Source: Hofstenia miamia | Lineage: Eukaryota > Xenacoelomorpha > Acoela | DNA: 64,000 nt | Direction: 5' to 3' | Assembly (NCBI GenBank): GCA_004352715.1 | Contig: SCFE01000025.1 | Coordinates: 604,748-668,747, forward strand | Shown here: in pieces, positions 1 to 12,656 of the stretch | Numbering within the stretch: the first letter of the stretch is position 1 | Layout: each line of letters begins with the position of its first letter | The notes under the pieces: model-generated | What the model saw: only the letters and a program-made list of their open reading frames with translations | What the model was told of the DNA's origin: nothing | The model's database searches: none | Translations under genes and position numbers: made by a program

Positions 1-224
1 GACAGCTAATATCAGCTAAAAATTAAAAAATAGCCATAACTTGATAAATAATGACAGAAATTTCACAAAAATTTACAAAATAACGTACCTAGGTATCTTC
101 TTCCAGTGACTAAAATTTCACTTTACAGAAGTTTATAATAATCTTAAAATTAAGAAAATACTGATCTGCAATAAAGCGAGGGACACAGTTTATTAAGGCA
201 ATCTAGTCCATATTTATTTTTAAT

Positions 225-475
225 ATTGGATTAGATACATTTTGATATTTGAACAATAAGATATAGATAAAAATTACGCAATGTTAACTGTCTGTTAAGT
301 ACAACTTTGTACACACAGCAGCATTATGGAATTTTACATGGTTGTACTGTTTTTATAATTGGTTACATTTTGACATTTGAACAATGGGGATATAGATAAA
401 ACCAAGTAATGTTGACATTATTAAAGCATGCAACTTTCTACATAGAGCGGATTAATGGAATTTCACATTGATGAA
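225..475. repeat. Diverged tandem duplication
   Basis: Two adjacent units of about 125 bases share a run around 'tttgaacaat' plus 'gatatagataaaa' and end in similar 'atggaatttyaca' sequence. A weaker third echo may lie near 1040-1180. No coding potential is seen. Confidence 0.5.
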
Positions 476-2640
476 AGAACTACCCATAAAGATTTTAAAC
501 TTTTCGGTGAGCTATTTTTATAATTAAATCTCAGATATTGTTTTGATTGTTAACGCTTTTTTGCAATACTATCTCTAGTTAGTTTTAAAGATATTTCTTT
601 TAAAGCATAATCAATTTTATTTTAATGAATTGCTGCGAATTTGCAGTGGTATGTTAAATTAATTATATACTTTATCATAAATAGAAACGTCGTTTGCTTG
701 TTAATACAAATTTTTAATTGAATTTGTTTAAACTTTTAATAGTCATGTGTTTTATACAGTGATCTATCATCTCATTTGACTTGTTTATTAATCATTAATT
801 TAGATAATACCGTGTGAAATTCATAACTTGCAAATACGCATTGCGTATTATCATTGTTCATTGAACTTTAGATGAATTCGTATATGAACTTTATCATTTA
901 GTAGTGCATTTTATCTTTTCTTTGTAAATAAATTTATTATTTATAAAACGTTCGTTTTCTCTGTATGGTGAGAGTATGCATCTGTGGAAGCATGTATTTA
1001 TATTTATTTTAAAAATTATTTATTTAATGTCTATAAAAATGTTACTATTTGAACAATAAACTGCAAACAATTCTAATCTTATGGGACTTTCGAAAATTCC
1101 TCATAGCTCTCTTGTGTATAAAAAATTGGTTACATTTAAACAATAGACTACACACAAAATTGTTTGCCAACAAAAACCAATATATTCCAATGACGTAAGA
1201 GATACACAGACGGCCAAAGTACACAATTGCATCACATCCATGACAGACATGCCCGCCAATGTCAAAAGGTCATCGTGTGGCACCCTCTATAATGTAATTT
1301 GTAGAATGCCTTAAAATGGGCATTATTCGCGATATTAAATAAAACACATATAAACAGAACCATTAATGTTTCAAAATACAGAAACAAAATGTCAATATAC
1401 AAAAAATAATAGTCAAATTTAAGTGTATGTACGTTTTTCTCTAACGTTTTTGAATGTCTATACTAATATTGTCATAAAATTGGAATTTTTTCATTGGCTG
1501 TGATGAAAAGATGTTTTCATTTTGTCACATTATTCGATTTTTACAACGATTCAAGTGGTGACGCTTGAATTTATTCAACAATGTAAGTCATTATTGCATT
1601 TTAATAAGTTAATATTACAAATTTTGTTTCATGTGATTACGAATTATTATAAAATTTCATAATGTTTCTACACGTTTAATATCTTTGTTAACAAAAATTT
1701 ACATTAGAGTTGTGGAAATTATATCTTTAAAGGGTAATTATTTCTAATCACACATCAAACGTGGAGAATATAAATCCAAAGAGCAAAAAACTTAGAACAT
1801 TAGAAAATTTAAAGGAAGGGTACTCACTAATTATAAGGACATGAGTAACATATTTAGTAACGTTTTTTGCAACTTATGTAATTATAACGGAATAAATACT
1901 CCCCTAACACTAATGAAATTCAACCTACAGCACCATCTATATTGTTGTTATGTGTAGCACATTACCGGGGTCTTAAGATTTGCTTTTTTATATTTAAATT
2001 ATGTTCATGTCTCCGATGGAAAACAATTTCCGGAAGATATATTCAAATTATTTAAATCCGAAATAAACACCTGATAGACTTAATATATTGCTTAGAAATC
2101 AAATTGTATTAATTCTATCACAAATAAATAAACATTAAAATAAAATAAAGAACACATAAATACAAGTTTCAAGAATGTGCATGTTAATGCCAACATCAAG
2201 AGGCTTTGTTTTCCACAGGCTAAAATGAGGCAACGTCTAATTCATAAGTTAATTTCCCAATGCTAACATATCAAAACGATCTTGAACTTTATTTAAAATC
2301 AAAGTATCTTAAGGACTAAAAACAAATGTGATTGCTTAGAAATCAAAAATATATTTATAAATATCTATTTGGGAATAGAGGTTCACATGTTTTAGAGTGT
2401 CTTTTTCAGATGGTGGATTTCTCAATCTTAGTTTCTTAATAGAAAATCCGATAATTTTTCTGTTAGATCTTCAAGAATATGAAAATTTCTTGATATTTTT
2501 GTAAATAGGGGTTCATCATGTTCTAAGATTAGATCCGAAATAGAACGAAAATAAGATATTTAATGTTTTGACAATGCTTTCTTTTGTTGGCAATCAATTT
2601 TCTTTAAAGATTGTGTGGCGCGCCACTCCATACAGATAAG
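476..2640. other. Gene-free AT-rich stretch
   Basis: I see no protein-coding, RNA-gene or clear mobile-element signal here. One short minus-strand ORF near 1101-1283 has no recognisable content. Confidence 0.5.
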
Positions 2641-2901
2641 CAGTAGATCCAATTGGGGAAACGACTGTTTGGTACAAAATTTTTAAATCTGTGAGAAAAA
2701 ATAATTTTGATCCAACAAATAAAATCCAGCGTTTGAGTACAATTTCGAACCATTTCTTTCGTTGTTAATTCAACATTCTGAAAATTATTTATAGCGCAGC
2801 ATCAAGAGAATATCTACAATTTAAATATCAATGCAACGAAGAAAACGGAAGAATAAGAAAAAAGAAACATTCCTAAATGAAATTATGGGAATTGGCTCTG
2901 A

Positions 2902-4400
2902 TTGAGAATACGTCTGCATGCTTCTGAATTATGTAAACGTTCGGGACAAGTCACAAGTCAGACTGTCAATGGTTCTAGATGTGAAGGTGCAGGGTTACCG
3001 CCTCGTTTACCTGGAGTAAAACCTGTATTTCCCTCGCTTTCTGATATTGAAATGTTTTCTATTCCTACCAGAAAGATTGCTCCAATCAGCTGTAGTAATC
3101 TCTGGGGTAAATCTGTAAGTCGCTCTTTTAGTAAAATTAAGCGGAGTCCAAGTTTCATTATTCATTGGGTTGACATTTTTATTTTGCATGCTTCTCCTCG
3201 TGGGGGTTCTAAACAAATGAAATACGAAGAGTCAAATCTCAGACATTTAGAACGTTGGTTGAATGGTGATTATGCTCAACTTTGGCATGAAGTAACAGTA
3301 AGTTCTGTCATTCCCAGCGGAAATTTTAAAAGAGCTATTTATTGGTCACAAGGGCAGCTTTTGTAGGGCCATTGCAGCCTTAGGATCTGATGTTCTGAGC
3401 TTCGAGGAGCAAACATTTCATGCACTGAAGGAGAAGCATCCCAACAAAGCAAAACCAAAAAAAGATTGTGGAACTTTAGACACAGAGCCATCGTGGTAAA
3501 CAAAGAAATTCTGATGAAGTTTGTGAAAAGCTTTCCCAGGGATTTTGCTCAAGGTGTCTCTAAACTTTATGCTTCCCACTTGATTAATGCATTCCAATGC
3601 CAACACATGAGTATGGTGACAAAGCCATTGCACCTGTGCTCGAAGTAGTCAGCTGCTTAGTCTTTTGATGAAATTTCACCATATCTTTGTGGAGCTAATC
3701 TTCTTGCATTGAAGAAAAAGGACGACGGAATTCGCCCAATTGCTGTAGAAGTTCTTCGAAGATTGATTGCCAAATGTTTATGTCAAGTGTCAATCAATAG
3801 GGCAGATGCATTCTTTTCTCCACTTTAAGTTGGTGTAGGTATTAGGAGAGGTTGTGAAGCTGTCATCCATGCTTTAAATGAACTGGTGGGAGCTGTTGTA
3901 TTGAAGACTATTTTAGCTTTTCTACGAGTGGATATTAAAAATGCCTTTTATCAGTATTAATCGTTCAGCAATACTCTCTCAGATCAAACTTCATTTGCCA
4001 GTTATATCCTTGGGTTTATTTTTACTACTCTCAGCCTTCTCGGTTGAAATTTGGATCTAAGTCCTTACTTTCAGCTTGCGGAGTTCAACAAGTTGATCCA
4101 TTGGCTCCTCTTTTGTTTGCTTTGGCTATTCACCCTATTATTTCTGCTATCAAAGTTAAATTTCCTGAATTATCATGCAACGCCGGGTATTTAGATGATG
4201 GTTTTCTGGTTGGGGACATTCTATCCTTGTGCTGTGTAAAGTATTTGAGTTTGTGGTGTTAGTGCATGAAAAAATTAGGCTTAGAAGTTAGTTTATCTAA
4301 ATGCTAAGTATTGTCGTCTAATCCTAATTGTGATTTCAGTGTTTTGCCCAAGGCAATCTCTAAGTGTCCAAAATTTGTTCAAAAGTTGATTTTGCGTGAA
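2902..4400 (+). pseudogene. Decayed non-LTR retrotransposon ORF with reverse transcriptase
   Basis: Read across frames, the stretch resembles the ORF of a non-LTR retrotransposon. From about 3690 the translation gives 'GIRPIAVEVLRRLIAKCL', then 'GVGIRRGCEAVIHALNE', a 'DIKNAF' palm motif near 3930, 'GVQQVDPLAPLLFALAIHP' near 4080, and 'YLDDG' near 4190, which replaces the usual YxDD catalytic box. An upstream piece at 2902-3366 fits the poorly conserved N-terminal part. Several frameshifts and stops (for example the TAG at 3645 and TAA near 3826) show that it is dead. The family is inferred from RT motif spacing; I cannot name the clade. Confidence 0.8.
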
Positions 4401-5215
4401 CATAAATTATGTTATATTTGGAATGTCGTTTCCTAAAAATTCTCAATGCACATTGCTTTCATATTACTGTATATTGACAATATTTGGTCATTTATAAGTT
4501 TCTTGCATTCATATAAAATGGATTTGCTTAATAATTTTGATGAGGTGCAAAGCTTGCCGACTATATGAAAATAATGTGTACTTGCCAAACTCAATGTGTT
4601 GTTGACTTGCACACTGTAGTATTAAATAATGATCTACACTAGACGAAAACGAAAATTTTGAAATATTTTGTTAATATTTATGATGTTTCCAACTCTAAAT
4701 ACAGAATTACTATTGAAAGTTTATGGAGAACAAATTATTGCAATTAAGTAACTATAGTGTATTGTGCATATGTAACAAGATTACAAAACAGATTTAGCAG
4801 GTTGTACCAGTGGCGTAGATAAGGGAAGCTAACCTACTAAAAACTTAAATCTACCCAAAACAATTTCAAAATAAAATATATACCTATTATTCTATATATT
4901 AGAAATTTTTCAATCTTAAAAATAATAAGTTTTTCAGTCAATTCTAAAAATGATTTAACAGATAAGAAATAAGCTGCCCCTACTGTCTTTTTTTGCAATG
5001 GAGCAGAATCGTTTTTAAGGGGACAGCATTAGCCCTTTAGGCCTTATTTTGTTAATACATATGCTGATGAGACAAGATAAGATAATCTATGTTCATTTGA
5101 ATTTTTTACAATATTTAACTGAAATTTCAACTGAATAGCGGCAATAAAAAAATGAATATTAAAATGAAAATCCAATTCGATTTATTGTATGGTCGTTATT
5201 ATAAAAATTAAATCC
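4400..5215. other. No gene seen
   Basis: AT-rich spacer between two LINE remnants of opposite orientation. It may include the 3' end of the upstream element, but no tail or target duplication is clear. Confidence 0.4.
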
Positions 5216-5219
5216 TATC

Positions 5220-6170
5220 CATGATTTACCACACACAAATTTCTGGTTGAGAATCAATGATTATAATTCTTTCTTGAATTTTTTTAGGTTGTCTATTATT
5301 TTCATTTCTTGGCAATTTATTCCAGTTATAAATTGCAGTATTAATAAATTAATAAAGGATTGACTAATGATATTTTTATAAAATTTCACACGTGAATAGT
5401 TTTTTGATCGTTTATTTTGCTTCAGACAGTCTGTCGAAAATGAGAATGATATTTCGTCGTAGGGTGGAATTTTGTTTATGGATTTGAAAAAATTAATAAT
5501 AATATTGTAAATAATTAACTCTTGTGGAAAAAGAAGAGATTTAGAAATACATTCTTTCGTTTTAGAAGAGTTTTTATTGCAAACATTTAATGCCTATTTT
5601 AGTTGAACTCGAAGCTTTTTTATCATTAGGATGTGTACATTAGTATATAAGATAATAGCATAGTTTGAATTACTCAACGAATACATGAAACATTTGAATT
5701 TCTGCAATTGGAGGTAACGGTTGGGAAATATGGGATATCTTTCTAATACCTACAGCGATTTTTGCAATAATAGTATTTATTTGCGATGTGAAATTAAGCT
5801 TTGAATCTATTGTTACTCCTAAATATTTAAACTTATTAACCGGTATAACAGATGTATTATTGAAATTAATTGAATAGTCAGAAATGTCGGGTTTTTTCTA
5901 AAAGGTTGCATTATGCAAAATTCAGTTTTTTTCGCGTTAATACGCAGTCTATACATGCTAAAATAGTTACTCAATTTTATACTATTCACTTTTACAGCTT
6001 TATCTAAGGATTTATTTCCACAGTAAATAGATGTATCATCGGCGGATTGTGTTATTTCGCAGTCAGTAATTTCCTTCATGCCATTCACATAAATATTAAA
6101 AAGCAGAGGACCTAGTATGGTTCCCTTGCTACACCATTATTGACAAACAACCAATTTGAAACAGTATCAT
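5220..6170 (-). pseudogene. 3' remnant of a CR1/Jockey-type LINE
   Basis: On the minus strand, 6088-5819 reads as the RT palm after the catalytic box: 'QSADDTSIYCGNKSLDKAV' followed by 'YFSMYRLRINAKKTEFCIM', a typical sequence in CR1/Jockey-like RTs. Broken frames down to about 5230 give the usual C-terminal tail ('RVKFYKNIISQSFINLLI'). The 5' part is missing and the coding frame is interrupted, as expected of a 5'-truncated dead copy. Confidence 0.75.
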
Positions 6171-7181
6171 TTAATTCAACTCGCTGAAGTCTATTACTTA
6201 AATATTATATTTGTTATGATGATTGTTTGATGAGGATGAAAATTTGATCCATTTTCAAAAATATATAAAAAATATTCTTTGCCCTTCTATATACACTGCC
6301 CCATCAATTAAGAAGTTTTCCGGCGCTCCTGGTTAAAATATCCTAAAATTGAGAATCTAACTTAAATTCACTGTTTGGAATTTCGTATTCCTACTGGGTT
6401 TTAAATTGAATATTTTTGGGTGATTCATCATTTGTTGAATCAGAATTTAAGTGTAGCCAATTATAAATCCAGTAGATCACAATGAAAGAAAGATGTTTAA
6501 ATGCTTATGACAGAACTTTTTAGTAAATAGTAAGTGACACAAACACTTAGTATTAGATACCATCATAAGAAGTGGTGAACCTCGGCCTAATTTTTAATTG
6601 TAATGAATACAAACAAAATTTACCGAAGAAATTGTAAAAATATTTAATTTAATAAAACATTCACTAACATTACATGTACTGACTCATGGGCGAGATTAGA
6701 ATTTTCAAATTTTAGTCATCCAACATAATATTCTTTTAAAGAGTGTTTTACAATCGCGCTGTGATATTCATATAAATTTCTGGGTGCAAAATATAGTTGG
6801 TGGTAACCACCCCAAGAAGTGTTTCAACTACCATGTGAAAAGCACCTGGCAATGCCACCGGTGTGTAGTATATTCATTAATAGAACACAATGTAAATTGG
6901 CATCACTCAAACAGAAGAAATAAATTTTGATAATCAATAGTTCAATCTCACCAGAGTAATTATTAATAAATAAAATATCTCATTCAAAACTATTGAAGAA
7001 TCTCAAGTTATTTTTAACATAATGATTAATATAAGAGCAAATGTGTCATTTTCGAAAATAAAAAGGCCATTGTAAACATTTAATCTATAAAAATATTACT
7101 AATGCTCAAAAAATAGAATGAAACTATATAAATAAATATTACAAAATTAAAATTCTTTCTCTCTACTAACTGCGAAACAGA
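6171..7181. other. 3' flank of VPS13D, no gene seen
   Basis: AT-rich DNA downstream of the VPS13D stop codon. It should contain that gene's 3'UTR, but I could not fix a polyadenylation site. Confidence 0.4.
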
Positions 7182-8768
7182 CTAAGATGTGACAGAGTAG
7201 AAACTCTCATATTTAAGATGTTTGGCGTATTCTATATGACTTTTCACTTGCTCAGCAAGTGAAACCGAATGGCAGTTAACAACGCGTTTCTCACCTCCTT
7301 TGAGATTTAAGCCTATAAGAGCATTACCCGTTGCGGTATTGACCTCTACAGAAACAATTTCATCAAGTAAGACGTCAAGAAAAAGCGAATTAGATTGAAT
7401 AATAACACTTCGCATTAAACGGAGTTTATGTGTAGAAATCATGAGTCTAACAAATCTTCCAGGAGTTGGATCAATGTTGGCCATAAACAGTAATTTTTCT
7501 TCAGATTCTCCACCGTTTAATTCATTAAGAATTTCTCGACCTTGAGCGTAAGGTTCTGAATAAGACGTAAGTAAATTTCCTATTCCAGAGCAACATCGAG
7601 GCAACCTTAATTTTCCGATACTGTCTTTTTGTAATCCCGCTGTATTGCGAATTGCAGAAGCGGTTCCACTAGCAAGATCTAATACACCAGTGGCAGGTTT
7701 AGTAATAGATCCTAGCAATCCAGATCCCAAACCAGACACCAGACCGGAGATACCAGATTCTGTTAACCCCTCAACTGGCTTTACCAATAACCCACTAATT
7801 CCAGAACAGACACCATATGTTAAACCCAGAACACCACTGACAACGTGATCAAGTGATGTATTACTTTTCCCTAATACTTCTTTTCTACTTTGTTGAAAAT
7901 CGGAATCACAAAGTCTACTGGCCACTTCATCAGATAAAGAACCGGCGACTTTTGCTGCACTACTTGATAAACCATGTGTTAGGTGCTGCAAAAACGAAGA
8001 GAAATCATTATCAACTAAACTAGAAACGCTCATTGTTACATCACTGAAAAGTTTAGAAGGGTTGCCTAATAAATCGACAGCACCTAATATTTGAAAAGCT
8101 TGTTGACGAATTTGATTAGCGTAGTGATGCAAAACTGGTATAATACCCATTTCACGATGAGAGCTAAAAGTTGCAAGTGCAATTTTTGCGTCCTCAAGCT
8201 GAACTAACCGGATATTTAAATTTTGCCGCAAAGATAAAAGGTCATCAGGAAGGGCTTTCGCCCGATGGCAACTTAAGTTCAATTCAACAGGCTTTATAGA
8301 AAGATGATCAATTAAAACTTTGTGTTTTTCAACAATAGTTTCATCATTCTCCCAATGCAACTCATTGCTTAACTGTGGTGAAGTCAACTGCAGAATATTC
8401 AATAGCAAAAGTTCATCAATACATAATGAGAACGGCGCTATGTTAATGTCTATGTTAGAAATCAAAATCAAATTAGAACAACTTTTCTGTCTAATAATTG
8501 AAATTTCGCCAGTGAACGCAGGTCTAGATTGTGTTTGAATAATGCAGTCAGAGTTGCTATCTCTCAGCTGATTGTCTAATTGAACATAATCCAGAATGAT
8601 TTGTGCTTTGATCGAAGTCTTGTTAAGATCAAGATTCAATAACACTTTCTGAATTTCGCCGTAGCATAGTTCCTCGAATAGATTTACCAATGAAAATCCA
8701 ATGCCTTTTTTGAGGTCGACTTTAACACTTACAGATGTGTTAGGCTCGTTGTGAAGAGAAGGGGAATC
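7182..8768 (-). CDS. VPS13D: VPS13D, last coding exon (C-terminal ATG2/VPS13 region)
   Basis: This exon encodes the C-terminal 528 residues. It opens after an acceptor read on the minus strand as 'aatgttttag|GATTCCCC', in phase 0, which matches the phase-0 donor of the preceding exon at 12657. The first residues hold 'VDLKKGIGFSLVN', the VPS13 signature where the beta-rich region resumes. Near residue 3130 of the joined protein comes 'DLLGNPSKLFSDV', start of the ATG2_C-like amphipathic helical region, followed by a Gly/Ser-rich stretch ('GLVSGLGSGLLGSITKPA'). The last ~110 residues look like the PH-like domain. In characterised VPS13 proteins these regions bind lipid droplets or mitochondrial and ER membranes. 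The stop is TAG at 7182-7184. Confidence 0.92.
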   Translation of the reverse strand, partial: DSPSLHNEPNTSVSVKVDLKKGIGFSLVNLFEELCYGEIQKVLLNLDLNKTSIKAQIILDYVQLDNQLRDSNSDCIIQTQSRPAFTGEISIIRQKSCSNLILISNIDINIAPFSLCIDELLLLNILQLTSPQLSNELHWENDETIVEKHKVLIDHLSIKPVELNLSCHRAKALPDDLLSLRQNLNIRLVQLEDAKIALATFSSHREMGIIPVLHHYANQIRQQAFQILGAVDLLGNPSKLFSDVTMSVSSLVDNDFSSFLQHLTHGLSSSAAKVAGSLSDEVASRLCDSDFQQSRKEVLGKSNTSLDHVVSGVLGLTYGVCSGISGLLVKPVEGLTESGISGLVSGLGSGLLGSITKPATGVLDLASGTASAIRNTAGLQKDSIGKLRLPRCCSGIGNLLTSYSEPYAQGREILNELNGGESEEKLLFMANIDPTPGRFVRLMISTHKLRLMRSVIIQSNSLFLDVLLDEIVSVEVNTATGNALIGLNLKGGEKRVVNCHSVSLAEQVKSHIEYAKHLKYESFYSVTS

Positions 8769-10607
8769 CTAAAACATTACCAACTACATAAAAAATAACA
8801 ATATCAGTGAGTAGACAAAATAAATTACCTATAAAAATAATAGTTAAAATAAATGTCAAAAAAATAGAAAATAATTTGAAGAGTACAAGTCTCAAAAAAT
8901 CATCAAAATTTACTCGGTGTCATCCTACATGATAAAAAACGAATGAGAACATTCGGTGATTCTCGATTAATAGGAACCTGAGTCCAACTTCATATTGAAC
9001 TCGATGGTGAATTTGGTTTGGAGACACAATGCGTGATTCTTGATGATATACTACAACTATTATTAAAATAATTTTTAAAAACCACGCTGCCAATCGCTAC
9101 TCATAAACTCTTGGTAAGTAGAAATTTAATTTCTTTAAAATGTATTGCAACAATTCTGGAAGAACAACCAAAGTATGAAAGTAATCAACAATGCATGGTA
9201 TAAAACGCAGGTCGTTGTGTTTGTGTTAAGCTTCAGTCGAAATATGTCTCATGAAAACTAACCTGTTTTAAATGAAAACATAAACTTAAATTTAGTATTT
9301 TACAAGCAATTGAGAAATAGGTCTTCTGCATACAAATGTCGAAACCGGAATAGAAATGACTTTAAAGCAATTTTCAACAGGGTCATTTAAAAATGCCACG
9401 CACAGATATACTCTAGTACATTAGCATTTGCTAAACCAATTTTGAAATTAAGCGTGTTTACCATGTAATAAACATAAAATGGCAGATTAGGAGATAAACT
9501 TTATTATTATCTCAAATATAAACTTTAAATTACTGATTAAAAATTTGCAAATTCAAGATTACAAACTGTCATGGCAATATTCAAAAGTTTTGAAAAATAT
9601 AAAATAGTAGTTTGGAAGCCAACTGTAGATTTCGGTTTTAATTTTGTTTTTAATGTCATAGCAGGTGACTGGCTTACCAATTGTTTAAATCTGCAAACCA
9701 CAAATCATGTTGAAACAATTAAATTTAGTTGTTACAATATTTGGTTCACACGTATATCATACAGCCTCGAGCATCACAGTGAAACAAGCAAATCACATGC
9801 AATTAAACGCTGCCAAACAAAGCTATTACACGCATATGTACGAATCAAGCATGAAGATGTTTATAAACATATTTTAATAAAAACTGCTATGACACACCTT
9901 AAACTTTTTTGTTCTTATCCAGGATTATTCCTAATTTACATGTGGTTTGTGATGACGTAATTTCCTACCAATCAAAATGCTTTACTTCATTATTAAAAAA
10001 TCTCAAAAAACATCCTATAATAGGTTTTTAGATGTTGATTTAATACTTTTAATTCATCTAACGTATTGTTGCATCATATTAAGTCATTTACATTATGTTT
10101 AAAAAATTCATTTTCTGTAGAAAATCGCCGGCTATAGAAAATATTTAGAAAAAATTAAAATTGTGCTGTTCAATTACTAATACATATAAATATCAAATTC
10201 ATGTGAAACAACCTTACTAAAAAGCCTAGGAAGCCTAATACTCATGCAAATAAAAGCCATTCAACTCACCGCACTTAAACAATTAAGATAATGAAGTACT
10301 TAATCACACTATTATAATTAAGAAACCCAAAGGGCGATAGGGGCTAAAAGGACGAAAAAGGCGATTTAAAAACTAAAGGGCGATTTAAAAATAAGAGCTG
10401 AAATTCGGTAATTTGAAAACTTTACATACTACATGTAAAGCAATTACTTATTTTATTAATATACCTACATAAACAAAGAGGATTTTGTATGTAAACAGCG
10501 GTTGCAACTTTGGTGACATTGCAAACCTACAATAGACAATCGGATATGTTTAAGAAATTCGAAGCTAATGTTACCATTTCTGCAGCATATACAATGATAA
10601 AAACTTT

Positions 10608-10793
10608 ATGGAATCTCTTGGTAAGGAGAATGACCCAATTAAGTGCTTGAAAAACCCTCGGGACCCACTTGCCATTAAAAAGACAACTGTCTATTTGAAG
10701 CCAGACCTGCCCGCTAAATTGCAAAACGCATTGTTTATGTCTGCTCCAGTGGAAACGGGTTTTAGTCAATTGCAGAAGTTACTCAAAAAATGA
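10608..10793 (+). CDS. Unidentified short ORF inside the VPS13D intron, opposite strand
   Basis: The 61-residue frame is basic and protein-like ('NDPIKCLKNPRDPLAIKKTT', ending 'GFSQLQKLLKK') and its local base composition is higher in GC than the surrounding intron. The frame stays open upstream to about 10573, with an acceptor-like 'tttctgcag' just before, so it could be the last exon of a small gene nested in the intron or a fragment of a retrocopy. I do not recognise the family. No upstream exon was found. Confidence 0.25.
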   Translation: MESLGKENDPIKCLKNPRDPLAIKKTTVYLKPDLPAKLQNALFMSAPVETGFSQLQKLLKK

Positions 10794-10891
10794 AGTTTAT
10801 ATTTGTTGGTTTGTCAATTCCATTTCATTTTTTATTTTTGTATTTTACTATTTCTTCAATATTTTATAAGTTTTATGTTTATTGTATATCA

Positions 10892-10892
<1 letters not shown>

Positions 10893-10930
<38 letters not shown>
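10893..10930. repeat. TA microsatellite
   Basis: Uninterrupted TA dinucleotides directly abut the left terminus of the TIR element. Confidence 0.9.
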
Positions 10931-10932
<2 letters not shown>

Positions 10933-10934
<2 letters not shown>

Positions 10935-12276
10935 TCATACTTGTGCATTGTACTATGGAAATTTGAGAAAAGTGTACAAAGCGGTATTAGGGAATGTTTT
11001 TAGACTATATTTTTATGTTAGGAAATGTCCACATAACGGAAAAAACACTTTCTAAAGCATTTTTAAATTCACATATTTTTTATTAAATAAATTATTGACG
11101 TTTTAGTATAAAAAATAATTGCACGCATACTTGCGCTTTGTACACTTTTTAAACATTCTCTAATAATTTTCAAAAAATACACGCAAACCTAAATATACAC
11201 TTTGGAAATGATAGCACATTCCAACGGTCCATTTAGAACAAATGTGACCTTCAGCATTCTACGCGCGTAGTTTTAATCGGGAAATTTTGTTATCCTGTAA
11301 TCACTTTTTGCTCATCAGGATATTATTTGCATATCAGGGAAATTAATAAATGTTTATAGGCGCGTAAATATATTAAATGACATTAATTTAGTTAGTTATG
11401 TATTAAATACTTAAATTTTATGGTACATAATACTTCAGAACCTATATAAATTGAATTTGATACGCACAGCTCATTCAGAAGACAGTAAGAATCAGTTATG
11501 TTACTGCACCTAGATATTTTGAGTTCTATGAATTGCTGGGTATTTTCACTCCTATTTATAGTTTATCCTGCAGCAAAGGCAAATCACTAGTTATGTCTAA
11601 GTTTCCAAGATGTTAGTATGGACAAATACTAATACCCATTGAAGGTGTAACTTAAATTAAAACAGCACGTTGCTGTTGGTAGGTAAAAATGGAAATGGTA
11701 AAGATGAGAAAACCAGGGCTTTAAGTCGTGCAAATGATAATATCAAATATGAAAATTCAGGAGTACAGAAATTTTTATAAGCCATTATGCGAATTTCGTG
11801 AATTCGTGAGAATGGAATGAATAAAAAAATGTTTAAAAGCAAGTCTTAAACACACAAAAGTATATCAAAAGATATGAAAAAACGAAGCTGAGAGTTAATT
11901 CGTGCACTTGGTACCAGTAAACGAAAAAATATGATTAAATATTAATTCTAAAGTAAGTCATACCTCTCGCGTTTGTTAAGTTTAATTTTGTAATATTATT
12001 GCTGATTGTTAAATAAATTTTTTTTAATAAAAAAGTGTGTGTACAAAGCGCAAGTATGCGCGTATTTGATGTACAAACCGCAAGGCTGCGGATCATGCTA
12101 ACCTATTTTTTCAAATTTGTTGTTTCTCCTTGAAAAAATCAATATACATCATAATACAAATTATAATATTGTCATAATTTAAGTTACAAAAGTGCATAGT
12201 TTTCGAGAAATTTTATCTAAAAGTTAATGTGTACAAAGCGCAAGTGGCGTGGAAATTGTACAAAGCGCAAATATGA

Positions 12277-12278
<2 letters not shown>
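10933..12278. mobile_element. Non-autonomous TIR element with iterated subterminal motifs
   Basis: Left terminus 'actcatacttgtgcattg' (10933) and the reverse complement of the right terminus ending at 12278 ('actcatatttgcgctttg') match at 18 of 21 positions over the full TIR, and both ends abut TA repeats. Inside, 'GTACAAAGCGCAAGTATG' or close variants recur: inverted at 11124-11145, direct at 12041-12058, degenerate near 12070, and again near 12230 and 12258. The copies at 11124-11145 and 12039-12060 form a perfect 22-bp inverted repeat. No transposase ORF is present. A diverged second copy of its left third lies inverted at 29944-30330. Confidence 0.65.

Positions 12279-12312
<34 letters not shown>
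12278..12312. repeat. TA microsatellite
   Basis: Run of TA dinucleotides at the right edge of the TIR element. It encodes only a spurious Tyr-Ile repeat ORF. Confidence 0.85.
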
Positions 12313-12316
<4 letters not shown>

Positions 12317-12656
12317 ATTCTCAACATATATACATGTTGAATTGCTATTTCTGTTAGTTAAAGGCTATTTTAAGGGGAAAATAAAGGGCGAAGTACTGAA
12401 TAAAAGACGAATAGTAAAAATAATGAAGGGAGAATTGTGGTTGCCTTAATAATAATAATATTTAAAATTTAAGTAACGGCTACGTGAATGCCGATTTTTG
12501 GTTCTTTTCAAAACGTAGCCCCTACGAAATACAATGTCTCACTTTAGTAAACAGAAATCGTGATTACTCACAATTGAGAAAAATATTTACAAGCTTGTTA
12601 AATAAAACGCGTTTGGGAGAATCTACAAAAAGATTTGTGTAATAATGAAAACAAAC

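Larger units (their letters stand above)
8769..12656 (-). other. VPS13D: VPS13D intron, 3.9 kb
   Basis: Donor on the minus strand is 'CATGAG|gtttgt' and acceptor 'gttttag|GATTCC'; both exon ends are phase 0, so one intron is enough to join them. It contains a TIR element with iterated motifs (10933-12278), two TA microsatellites and an exon-like ORF on the opposite strand (10608-10793). The ORF at 9571-9960 has no protein-like features. Confidence 0.75.

Noticed and set aside
1101-1283. Minus-strand 60-codon ORF
   Set aside because: No homology, no splice or start context, and length expected by chance.
9571-9960. 129-codon plus-strand ORF in the VPS13D intron
   Set aside because: Composition is that of translated AT-rich intron, with no motif, splice context or homology I can see.
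10933-12278. CRISPR-like array from the recurring 18-mer
   Set aside because: Copies occur in both orientations at irregular spacing inside a TIR element in an animal genome.
12564-12656. C-terminal extension of the first VPS13D exon frame
   Set aside because: The frame crosses a good donor (GAG|gtttgt) and the residues after it are not VPS13-like; joining to 8768 is phase-correct.
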